Origin: Aplidium turbinatum
Taxonomy: Eukaryota > Chordata > Ascidiacea > Aplousobranchia > Polyclinidae
Assembly: GCA_918807975.1 (NCBI GenBank)
Contig: OU964931.1
Coordinates: 15,634,251-15,698,250, forward strand
DNA: 64,000 nt
Direction: 5' to 3'
This document shows positions 1-9,845 of this stretch, in pieces. A program made the translations under genes and the position numbers. The notes below the pieces were generated by a model. The model was not told the origin of the DNA, ran no database searches, and saw only the letters and a list, made by a program, of their open reading frames with translations. Within the stretch, counting starts at the first letter, position 1, and every line of letters begins with the position of its first letter.

Positions 1-1429
1 GAAACCGGCGGCCAAACTTGGCCGACGGAGGAGGTAGCACAGGCGGTCATTCAAGCACTACATAGCGGCCATGGCCGCCGGCTGCTTTAAGGTTGGCTCA
101 TATCTATTCGGCTAAAAGTTAAGGAAACTTTTTTAGAAAAGTGGGTTTGCAAAACTTTTGCTTTACTAAATGTAAGCTGTAGAGTTCAATACTGTTTATC
201 TTCTTCTTGGACTAATAAGCAGAGGTTCTTCACCTGGAGTGGTCACACCCTTAAGGGGTGCGAGAACTGTTACTAGGAGATGCGGAAATGCTGAATCATA
301 AGGGTTATCATAGTTATGAAGAATAAATCAGGAAATCTTTCCGATACACTCACAGAACTTTGTTTCAAAGATTGTTGAACATCTGCAAGTTTACAAGTTT
401 GCAAGATCATCGACATGCAAGTAGCACCAATGCCACCATAAACAGGAAGCAACAGCAAATACGTCATTGAGCTTGTTACTTAATTAACTACTACTACGGA
501 GAAACTATTTTGCATTTTTCACATAACTAGCGAAATAAAGGTAGTTTCGGAACCAACTGCTGACAATTGGGGATGCACAATTCGACGCCGTGCCTGCGTT
601 TTGCTATCTTGGTGACATCAATGAACAATCGGGAGGCTGTATGCATGCCATAGCAGTGAGGGTGTAATTAGCCTGTGGAGCTGTCGAAAAACACTTTACG
701 CTATGTTTGGGGAGCTTGTTCCCTATCCCGTTCTACCAGACAACACTATCACCAACTGCCTTCATGCTTTGTTAAGTTTGCTGAACTGGGATCAGGGATC
801 TCTGAAGTACGGGATGACTCACTTGTTTTTGCCCCGGACACTAGTAGGGTAGATTTTCGAAACCCTGCAAACTTGTTAATGCTCTCTTAAATTAATGTTC
901 TAAGAGGTCAATACATAACGCTGATCCACCACATTTATTTTTTGATGTTTTGAGGGCAACTTAACTCACTTCGTCAGACCACATTTTAGAGATTATCACA
1001 AGTAGCTTATATTACCAATAAACGGTAGCAAAGCTGGCTTCCAAATACAATTTACAGCGATAATGATGTAACAGTGAATGCGTGAAAGGGAAAGTTTCTT
1101 CAAATACCGGTACTACACTAAAACTAGACCGTTTTAATTTGATAATGACATTTAACACATCCAACTTTTTCGGAGCAAAAGGCCACATTTCTTTAATAAA
1201 AATAGTAAGGTGGTGTGGATACTGGATAGCCTGAACATAACAATGCTTGGACATTTCCGAAAAGGTACAAACAGTTATTGTAACTGTTCACCGGATTCGT
1301 ATCCCAGTCGGGTCAGGCCAGAGACTTCAAGTAGGAACATACATCAAATATCACAAGCATACAAAGTACAAACAACAGAATTCAACGTAACACGTGGGTC
1401 AAGCAATCTACCCACTATTGTGGCTCTGC
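1..1429. other. No recognisable gene; GC-rich inverted repeat at the left edge
   Basis: The first 90 bases are much more GC-rich than the rest. They contain CCGGCGGCC at 5-13 and its inverse GGCCGCCGG at 73-81, next to the palindrome GGCCATGGCC, so this may be the cut end of a repeat. Beyond it I see only AT-rich sequence. The open frames of 60-110 codons here have no recognisable motif and no splice support. Confidence 0.4.
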
Positions 1430-1708
1430 TTAAACTGATAATTGCAGCAAAGGATCCGACATTAGTTTGCCAGACAGAACATACTGGAAACTGTGTTTAT
1501 CTTGCAAATGCCGAGTTAATTCAGGGAGTGCCCCCATAGTTTGTATGCACGCTGTGAAGGTTTCGGTTGTAAGTCCAGATCTATGAGATGCTTGCCATTC
1601 TTTTAAGAGTTGTGTTGCTTCTTGCAAGTATGCCAATGCTGCATGATTTTCACCATCTACTACCTTCATCGCCATATACCTTTGGTCTCTTTTTCTTAAA
1701 TCTATCAA
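1430..1708 (-). pseudogene. P-element/THAP9-type transposase fragment
   Basis: A 92-residue frame on the minus strand resembles the C-terminal part of P-element and THAP9 transposases. A helical stretch holds the segment FLKEW-like 'LLKEWQAS', then 'GLTTETFTACI', a run ending 'ALPELTRHL', and 'YVLSGKLMSDPL', which looks like the family's YvLtGkfqTDPLE block. The usual catalytic core upstream is not seen and the frame stops soon after the DPL block, so this is a remnant. The family call comes from memory of the motif order; the alignment was not computed. Confidence 0.5.
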
Positions 1709-2084
1709 AACATATTATTATTCTGAGGTCCCTGACTGGGATTAAAAAATAGATTTTCACAACACCAAATTATTAAACATAAAGTCGCAACCATCCGGAT
1801 GGTATATAACATTGTACTAAACTGAAGAAAACTAAAGAGCGTTGGCTTTCCTTTGAGAAGGCGCCTTTCTCGCAGGTAAAGGCGCAAGCAAAAATTATGC
1901 AAGGCTCGAGCACACAACAAATTATGCCAAGAGCAAACCAGCAGATCTGACACAGCGCTTTAATGCGAATGATCCTCCGGAATAGCCTGGGAGTTTCCAT
2001 GAGCTCATCCCTATCCTTACGGACAAAGGTATATTCTTCGGTAGTCGAGGTCACGTGTGTAATATGTGTGTGAGAAGTGTTCTA

Positions 2085-2435
2085 TTGTAAGCAAGTGAGA
2101 CTTGGACCATACCACCATCAAAAAGCGAAATCAGGTATGTTGATCATGGTGGGATGCATCTGTTCCAATTGCCTTTCTGACAGTGTGAAGATGGAAGAGC
2201 TGACTTGGCATCCATCAGCTTGAATATATCATGAGATGGAGAAGACTGCGTTGGTACGGACACGTGTAGCACAAGAAAGCAGTCGGCGGCCGAAAAAAAT
2301 TCTCTCCGTTGATGTCCATGGGAATCACTCTCGAGGACGCTCTAAGAAGCGTTGGCTCGACAATATTTAGAAAGATCTGCGGTTAGCTAATCTCGTCTCG
2401 GTCTCGGTCGGACCTGGTAGCATGACGAAATACCA
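2085..2435 (+). mobile_element. LINE 3'-end fragment
   Basis: Plus-strand frames contain 'RWRRLRWYGHV' followed by 'HSRGRSKKRWLDNI' and 'KDLR'. This is the order found at the C-terminus of many LINE reverse transcriptases (RLRWyGHV ... GRPKkrW.D.i..Dl). The two blocks lie in different frames, so the copy is decayed. No 5' part of the element is present. Confidence 0.6.
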
Positions 2436-2443
2436 CCAGAATA

Positions 2444-2640
2444 GACCAGGGCTACTCAACTGGCGGACCTCGGTCCGAATCCGGACCTTCTGGGTGCTGA
2501 TGGTGGACCTTGAGATTTTGGAAGAATAACCTCATTGCCACGTTTCAGGGCTCCTTTAAACAGATTTCTACTGGGAGGAAGCAATTTTTACTGTAATTAT
2601 CCTAGTTGCTGGGGGGCTTCGACCCCCAGACTCCCCAACA
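2444..2640. mobile_element. hAT-like terminus, orphan
   Basis: CAGGGCTACTCAACTGGCGG at 2444 has the form of hAT/MITE ends (CAGGGvTaCTCAAC). I found no matching inverted end or 8-bp duplication, so this is probably one end of a truncated non-autonomous element. Confidence 0.35.
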
Positions 2641-3038
2641 TTTTCTCAGAAATCCAATTCGAGTTGCATTTTACCTAAAAAAGTGGTTTGGTACAGATAG
2701 TTTAACTTTCGTGGTTGTGTGTGAAATAGCTTATTCACCGGATGACGGCAGCTAAAATATTCAACTTGTCAAACTGCATGGACCTTTGTTAAGATTAGTT
2801 GTGTAACCCTGGAATAGACGATTGTTGGCCACGAACCGCGCAATACAGGGAACAGGAGACGTTAAATTGTAGAGGAAAGCATCAGATTATGTTATTTCAT
2901 TGTGAGTTATACAAATAAAGATTAAAGTAACGCAATTGTTTTGTTATTTACACGTGCAAACTACATTACTTTTGAGTCATCCTAGAAAGAGGGTGCTAAA
3001 ACTGGTTGGTGATTTCAAAGTGGTGCCAACAAGGAAAA

Positions 3039-3340
3039 ATAATTGCTAGTGTGATGGGATTGAATTGCATAATTCATAAACAATACATAAAATAAAAGAT
3101 AACTACAAAATTCAAACGTTTTCTGCAAAACTTTCTGCCCTCATCAGGAAAATAACAAGATTCTAATTTCAATTATTAACATTTCACGAATATTTGTTGT
3201 TTTTTTATTGATGAATTAAGTTATTTTCCTGATGAGGGCAGAAAGTTTTGCCGAAAACGTTTGAATTTTGTAGTTATCTTTTATTTTATGTATTGTTTAT
3301 GAATTATGCAATTCAATCCCATCAAGTTACTAGCAATTAT
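3039..3340. repeat. Large inverted repeat, Penelope-type terminal motif
   Basis: Two arms of about 118 bp (3039-3156 and 3220-3340) are nearly perfect inverted copies separated by about 63 bp, so the single strand would fold into a long hairpin. Each arm contains CTGATGAG...GAAAACG (plus strand 3229-3260), which resembles the conserved core of hammerhead ribozymes (CUGANGA, stem II, GAAA). Such cores are known in the terminal repeats of Penelope-like retroelements. The central stem II pairs poorly here, so activity is doubtful. Head-to-head termini of this kind are typical of Penelope insertions. Confidence 0.55.
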
Positions 3341-3438
3341 CTGTCTATGGTATACATCAAGTATCTCTCTACCAAGTTAAGCAAGGAAAAAGGTCAAGAA
3401 CCACTGTTCGAAAGTGAGCGCAAGGCGATAACGAAAAC

Positions 3439-3479
3439 AAACTACTAGTGTCAATGCACATCATTGACACTAGTAGTTT
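3439..3479. repeat. Perfect 18-bp hairpin
   Basis: AAACTACTAGTGTCAATG at 3439-3456 is followed, after the 5-base loop CACAT, by its exact reverse complement at 3462-3479. It is not followed by a T-run and no function is apparent. It could be a tiny foldback insertion. Confidence 0.8.
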
Positions 3480-3781
3480 AGAAACAATAGTTATGGATTA
3501 CTTCGCTTGAACTTAAAGTCTACTTTAAGATCAGCTCTTACTTAAAGAGGCCAAAAGCATCTTTGAAATAATAAAAGCGACTTACCAGATATTTGTAGCT
3601 ACTAAGTAGAGCCTATTGTGTTGATAAATTATTGAGTATTGGCAATGCCAATTGGTGACTATAAATGCATTTAAGTTTGTTGATGTTAACTACAGTAAAT
3701 GCTATATTAAAATAAAACATATTTTGACACTTTGCCTGATCAATATTTGTTGGACTTGCATTATAGTCTAAGTAATTTAAT

Positions 3782-3901
3782 AATGTAGATATTAACGATC
3801 TGTTTTATGACTAGGGAACTGTGTTCCGATGCTAGTGCATAACGTTATTACCACACCGAACTCGCAGCATCAGGCTAAAACAGGTCGTTGATATCTACAT
3901 T
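3782..3901. mobile_element. Short foldback MITE (120 bp)
   Basis: The ends are inverted: AATGTAGATATTAACGATCT on the left and, read from the right, AATGTAGATATCAACGACCT. Pairing continues for about 25 bp with a few mismatches. No clear target duplication was found. Confidence 0.55.
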
Positions 3902-4253
3902 GTGAAGTAAAAAACGATCATGCTGCTAAAAGCGAAACCCAATCTATTATAAGTAATGTTTTCATTAATTTGGCCAATTCATGCGTTTTAGTGTACGCTA
4001 GTTTTCGTCTCAAGACGGTATTACGCTCAACAGTGTAAGTAAACTTTGCATAAATAATGCAACAGTTAATTCAAGTTATTTGCAAAAAACTTTCATGAAA
4101 AATGTATTGTTGTAAGCGACTGAGGTCACAGAAATTAGACTCGCGATCTTGAAGTGTTTATATTAATTACGACAATTTTATTGAGGAGCTCCGAGTGTGT
4201 TCTGTTTGCAAAATCAATTGCAGTTTTGACAGCTGTAAATCTGCATTTGCAGT

Positions 4254-4318
4254 ATGAAAAAAAAATTGCGACTTTTTTATTCTTCATACTATACCATGTT
4301 TTGTATTGTGCTACGCTG
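4254..4318 (+). CDS. Possible first exon of Gal3ST gene 1
   Basis: An ATG at 4254 opens a 21-codon frame (MKKKLRLFYSSYYTMFCIVL) that ends in a good donor, CTG|GTAGGT. It stops two bases into a codon, which is exactly the phase needed by the next recognised exon at 9735. A lysine cluster before a short hydrophobic run suits a type II signal anchor, but the hydrophobic stretch is short and the intron would be 5.4 kb. This is offered as a candidate only; another first exon may have been missed. Confidence 0.22.
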
Positions 4319-5186
4319 GTAGGTACTGCAGAATAGCTACAGAAACCCACAAACGTAAAGGTATTGAAAAGAAGTCATAACTGTGTGGTTACCAGGTCCT
4401 GCTGCAATCACAAACCGCTCACAGCCACAGGGCGGCACGACGTAATCAAGCGCTCGTGACTCGGTGCAATGCAACAGTAGGGCGATAACCATCACGCAAA
4501 ACTAACATTACTGAACTGTATCGTTCCTCCCTTATAAATTAACACTGAGCAATGTATAAGACATGGCGTTCGACACACGATCTCGTGTATAAAGCATGTG
4601 CTGAGCCATCACAGAGTAAGAATCCTTTTAAATGTTTATTTGCTTCGGGTGTGTTTTTCTCGTTGGTCTGGTGGTTTAAAAAATATATATATTTTAAAAT
4701 AGACAATTAATCATGAAAGCAAGAACATCTTTGTATATTCTACCGTAACCTGTTAGAGCTGTAATAGTTCTGGATAAAATGCCTGAAAGCATATTTTATG
4801 GTCGTATTCAGGAGACGAAAGTTTTTGGCGACAAACAGTAGCAGTTTATAGCTTTTAATTTATTATTTCCTAAACTGATAATTTGTAATACTGCATCAGG
4901 TGACCACTTGTAGAACATAAGTGCAAAGTAGAAAAATTATTGAAAAATGTTGAGTATTTATCTTTGTTTTTAATTGTCTATTACTTTGCATATCAAATGG
5001 AGCAATGGTTGCAAGGCTAGCAACGTTATTTTCACTGAAAATAATCTTTATTGTTATTTGCACATTGCTCCTTTACTTGTGGCACACCATCATCGAAAAG
5101 CAATCAAGATATTTACATTTGTTAAAGTGAGTTATTTTGTTTTCTTTGCTAAATGTATTTATTGTTGGGTAGCCTATACTATAGCC

Positions 5187-5330
5187 CAGGATTTCTCAAA
5201 CTTTTTTATTGGGCGATCCTCTATCAGAAAATAATCTTTTATGTGATCCCTTAGTGGGTAGTTCACAGTGTAAACTACCTAGTGTAGGCGCACTTTTAAT
5301 TTGTTTGGCGACCCTAAAATTACGATGTGC
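5187..5330. mobile_element. hAT-like left terminus, orphan
   Basis: CAGGATTTCTCAAACTTTTT followed by GGGCGATCC and, further on, GGCGACCC, is the usual composition of Charlie-like hAT MITE ends. No right end was found before the intact hAT insertion at 5798. The segment 5330-5789 shows nothing else recognisable. Confidence 0.35.
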
Positions 5331-5797
5331 AACATTGCAACTCATATTTGAATAGACCAGGTATAGCCTACTTGTAGTGTGCATGATAATTGATAAGCCT
5401 ATATGTCAGTTGTTACATCTCTTTGTTCTTCTTCGTACGAACCTATACCTTCTTCTGCCACTCCAAGGATCAAGCAACTTTGTCTTTTGCCACTCTTGGG
5501 CAGTGGTGGTGACTCGATCTAGTAAACGTTTGGGCAGGTGACAGTTTATTAGTGAAGACCAGGATGAAGAATTTATTACTTCACTACTAGAATGTATCAC
5601 TAGCAGTCTAGCACTGTGCATGTTTTTTGCGTTATGGCTTTTTTTTTAAGTAATCCTATGTAGCCTACTGCTTTTGGGTAGTGGCTGCAATGTTGTCAAA
5701 TCAAATCTCAAATTGATTAGATTTTATATATTCTAAGTTATATTTTTAGCTATAGTTGGAATGGTTGCATAGCAATTCAACCGACATCCCTTTAAAG

Positions 5798-7328
5798 CAG
5801 TGGTTCCCAACCTGGGGTTCGCGGACCCCGTGGGGGTCCGTGAGAAAGAATTTGGGGGTCCGTGATTACCTTGATGAATTTTGGACTATATGCAATTATG
5901 CATGCATTTGATGAATTTTGTTCTATATGCACGGATGGAGCACCAGCTATGCTCTGAAACAAATCCGGATTTGCTGCTTTAGTAAATAACGAAGCTTCTC
6001 GTGTGGTTTTTACCTATTGCTTCTTGCACAGATACGCCTTCGCAGCAAAAACTTTACCAGCAAGTCTCAAAGAAATTCTAACGAATTGCGTGAAAGTCGT
6101 TAATTTCATCAAAAGCAGAGCTGTAAACCACCGTACTTTTAAAGCGCTCTGTCAAGAAGTAGGGTCAGATTACGAAGTACTTTTGTATCATTCTAATGTA
6201 CGTTGGTTATCTAGAGGAGAAGTTTTGAAACGACTGCAGCAGCTAAAAATGAAGTATGTCAACTCTTTTGAATGCAAAAGGAAGTCCCCTCTCAAAATTG
6301 TTTGAGAGTAAAAGTTTTCTATACGGCATGGCCTACTTAGCCGATATTTTTGGTCATATTATGGTATTAACAATGTTACTCGTGGAATTCAAGGACCAGG
6401 TGTGACAATAATTGATGCAGCTGAAAAACTGAAAGCGTTTTTAGCTTAGTTGCCGGTTTGGAAACGCAGATTGGAAGCAGGTAATTACGCTAACTTTCCA
6501 ATGTTAGAAGATCTTATCTTGATGGATGAAACTCAAAGAGAATGTACTCTTTTGATCTCTATAGAGAAAAATTTTGCGCACACTTTGAAACCCTGCAAAT
6601 CTCATTTCAACGTTATATTAATTTAGAACACCTGCCGAACGAAGTTGAAACATGGATTCGAAATCCTTTTCTTTTTCACTTAAACAACATTAGCGATGAC
6701 GATCTCAGTAAAGATGACCTAATTGATTTGAGATCAAAAGAGTTATTACGCATTGAAATTCATTGAAAAACCGTGGAAGAATTTTGGTGCTCACAACTGC
6801 AAACCTACCCATTCTTGGCAAAGAAAGCGATTATTGTTTTGTTACCATTTTATGAAATTCATAACCACTTACCTTTGCGAGGCAGGATTCTCAGCTCTTG
6901 TTGCAATAAAACCTAAACATCGAAATCGCCTGGACGTTGAAGATGACATGCGTGTTGCATTGTCAAAAACTCAACCACAGTTCAGTCGTTTAGTTCAAGA
7001 AAGCAAACAACAGCCCTCTCATTAAATTTGCTTACGTTGAAAAAGTTTCGGCATGGCACTTTGGGTCACCTTAATATTAAAATACTGCTGCCATTTCCTG
7101 AACAATTCATTTATTTTCTTATTTGAGCAACTGTTTGACCTGATATTTGCCGCAAGAGTCGTAGCGGCAATGCAATATGACACAGTAGCCTACAGTAGTT
7201 GAGTAGCATAATTATTACAATAGTCAATAGTATGTTAATTGAGTTTCAGGCAAAATTTAGGTAGGGGTCCGCAGAATTAATAATTTGTCTAAAGGGGTCC
7301 GTGGCAACAAAAAGGTTGGGAACCACTG
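5798..7328 (+). mobile_element. hAT DNA transposon, internally deleted
   Basis: Terminal inverted repeats CAGTGGTTCCCAACC... and ...GGTTGGGAACCACTG are flanked by a perfect 8-bp target duplication CTTTAAAG (5790-5797 and 7329-7336), the hallmark of the hAT superfamily. The 1.5-kb interior keeps pieces of a plus-strand transposase of the ZBED5/FAM200/GTF2IRD2-like group (6003-6305, 6542-6766, 6753-7025). The last piece carries the hAT dimerisation block 'CEAGFSALVAIKPKHRNRL'. Stops and frame changes between the pieces, and a length well below an autonomous copy, show it is dead. Confidence 0.92.
6003..7025 (+). pseudogene. hAT transposase remnant (ZBED5/FAM200-like)
   Basis: Three consecutive plus-strand frames belong to one decayed transposase. 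6003-6305 has 'LYHSNVRWLSRGEVLKRLQQ', a block strongly conserved in the ZBED5/FAM200 hAT group (VRWLSRGkvL.R). 6542-6766 gives the middle ('IRNPF'). 6753-7025 gives the C-terminal dimerisation region ending 'DDMRVALSKTQP'. The N-terminal BED finger and the first catalytic aspartate region are missing. It lies wholly inside the transposon at 5798-7328. Confidence 0.85.
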
Positions 7329-7336
7329 CTTTAAAG

Positions 7337-8160
7337 TTTAAATTATTTGTTATGCTTGCAAATTAAGGTATTATGCAATCAATTGAAGTGTTACTCATGC
7401 CGTAAGATCTTTGATTTCATACAGGGTTTCTGGCTTTCTGACTGTTTTTTTTTTAACCCTGTAGAACTACCACATAGGGCATTTGTTTTTTTTGTGATAT
7501 TTTCCGCAAATGAGCATATATTCGGTTGATATTACGGCTAATTCTTGAGGTATGAACTACGTGCTCTATAAAGATAATCGCTTGAAACCCAAAAAATCGA
7601 AAATATACTTAGAACTACCACTCCGGTAAATTGACCGGTAAGTGAAAATATTAGATAAAACTATTCTCGTAGATATCGAATAATCAAACTTATTTGACAA
7701 AAGCTCTAGCATAAGATTCGCTTTCCATCCCAAACAAATAGTATATGTTAAAAACATTTACAAACAACTTTATCCTTATCTACTGGTTATCATCAATTGA
7801 CCGATGTGGTCGCTCTAGGTAGCCTATAGAGTTTCCAATAGCTTGGAGTTAAGGCTTTTGGTAGCTTTTTTCTGATACTACTACATCGAATAATTAAACT
7901 ATTTTATGTCATCTTTATCATTAGCTTTGTTACCAATTATAAACGGGATAATTTGTCTCGGGAATATTTGCAAATATCGCTATCCTTATTTAGCGGTCAA
8001 TTCATATTTGCGGTCGTTTTAGGTAGGCTATAACGATTTTTTGTTAGTTCTGAGGTTAATAAAACCATCGATTAATTTGCAACAAACCAAAGGCATACTA
8101 CCAAGAACAATTTAGACATCATACATCACAGAATTCCTCAGCGACAGTAAATCTTCATCA
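7337..8160. other. No recognisable feature
   Basis: AT-rich sequence with scattered TAGCCTA/TAGGCTA words, which recur through the window. No frame with a domain, no inverted termini and no splice-supported exon were seen. Confidence 0.4.
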
Positions 8161-8164
8161 AGCG

Positions 8165-8528
8165 GAAAATTCAGTCTGTCGATCTAGATGACCGGGGCTG
8201 CATCAGTGGGTTCAAAGCCTCTGCAGGGATGTGAAACTGTCAGGATTGGTTTGGTTTTGAATCTTTATCCTCGGACTGACAAAGCCTTGATAGATTATTC
8301 TTGGTAGTTTCGCATACTTCTAGAGGCTCTTGACGCAGGGCCGGTTGTCGAGATTGGCAGAGTGTTTCCGATTTTTTGAAGTGTTGTTGCTGGGGAATTA
8401 TTCCATTCACTAGGTGCCGCTGAATGGAGAGCAGTCCTGAAATGCGCTGCTCAAGTGCACACCCCGAGAGTCGAACCAGCGCCGCATAATCTTGAGCCGG
8501 GCGCGTAACCACTGAGCTAACGGGGCGG
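8165..8528 (-). mobile_element. tRNA-derived SINE (family 1), with a head-to-head tail fragment
   Basis: Read on the minus strand from 8528, the element begins CCGCCCCGTTAGCTCAGTGG. That is a tRNA-like head with an A box, followed by a B box GGTTCGACTCTC, then a conserved body (CTCTCCATTCAGCGGCACC) and a tail ending GATTCAAAACCAAACCAA. Other copies lie at 52458-52748 (plus) and 18200-18610 (plus). The 80 bases at 8165-8244 match the body of the same family in the opposite direction, so two copies meet tail to tail. Confidence 0.8.
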
Positions 8529-9734
8529 ATTACACCCAGGATTAGGATTACACTCATAAAGAAACTTTCACAATCCTCTTTCACAACCACCGAGGTCACG
8601 ACGTTTAATCTAAATAACCAGACATTTTTTACAAAAATCTGTTGTATTTACGCCGTGAAAACATCTCATGTGATCGACGTAGACGCACAATCTTGACATC
8701 AAATGAAAGCATACATCTTCAGCTACCCGAAGATGCAAAGCTTTGCAATAAAATTTAAAACATTCAATGCGGCCTACAACTAGCAACTTTCCAAACGGTA
8801 TTTTTTCTAATTTAAAAAAAGAATTAAAAATTGACAGAAAAGTATACTTAATTATAATCTTTACTACCCAAGCATGATACAATAATATGAAAATATATGA
8901 AGTTTAATCGAATGCCAGAACAATTCTGCACATCAGAAAAATTTTACTTCGTTTCTGCGCGCAATGCTGAGGTACAGCAGAATGATTATAGACAAATTTG
9001 AAAAATTTTAAGCAAGAAAGTTTACGTGATTTAAAGTCTTTTTGATCGAGAAGTTCCAAAGTAAGGGGTTGCCAAGCCAGTTTTGACTGCCAATTCCAAT
9101 GAGTGAAAGGAAAAAAAATCTACTGTGTCCCCATCTTTAAAAAGTCCTCATCTGATAACTGCACCGCTAAAATATATATATATTTTTTAATTAGCCAAAA
9201 AAGGACAGATAAAAACTATGGATCTGCCATCATTTACATTTTTTTGCTTGAAATAGGCTACCTTTTAACCTTGGACGTATGGAATGGATACGTCCTTGGT
9301 CATCATGGCAAAAATCTCAAGACGTGTGTATACGTCCGTGGTCGCGAAAGAGTTAGGATAAAAATTCAATCAATAGTTTACGTTAATTCAATTACACGGA
9401 TGCTGTAAGAAGAGATTATGATCATAAGCAAAGGGCGCGTGACATCCGACTCTCACCACGAAGAAGAAGCTTAACTAGATTGGACTACAGACTTTAAAAT
9501 TAGATGTTTTAATAACTTATATTTCATAGAAGCCACCCTCCGCAGTTTGATATGTAAAACATGTTTGTTTGAATGTCAGCAATTTTTTTGGTTCTGGTTA
9601 AATGTTTCTAAATTTCTCAATGACAGTAAAAAGATTTTAAACGAATTCTCATTATAATAATGTTTAAACTGCAATTACTTTTGTGTGAAACTATTTGAGT
9701 TCAAACAAATTTATTAGTTCAATACTTTTTATAG

Positions 9735-9845
9735 GAATGACCCAAATGTTGATGAATATGTCAGATTTGTCAGACCATTGCAGTATGAGGAACATTTATC
9801 AGCTGATTTAACGGATCAGTCACTTGAAGCAGACGGAGATTTTAA
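9735..9845 (+). CDS. Gal3ST gene 1, stem-region exon
   Basis: The acceptor TTTTTATAG opens an exon of 111 nt that reads without stops ('NDPNVDEYVRFVRPLQ') and ends AA|GTGAGT. It starts with one leftover base and ends with two, so it is a symmetric exon. Its last two bases are completed by the first base of the exon at 11686. Gene 2 seems to lack an equivalent exon. No domain; acidic, low complexity, as expected for a Golgi stem. Confidence 0.65.

Noticed and set aside
1705-2054. Minus-strand frames with a Cys-rich hydrophobic stretch as a membrane protein
   Set aside because: Two overlapping frames compete, with no family motif or splice support; perhaps a decayed upstream part of the P-type remnant.
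4974-5234. Plus-strand 86-codon hydrophobic frame as a membrane protein or Gal3ST first exon
   Set aside because: No donor in the right phase at its end, T-rich composition explains the hydrophobicity, and it runs into a hAT-like terminus.
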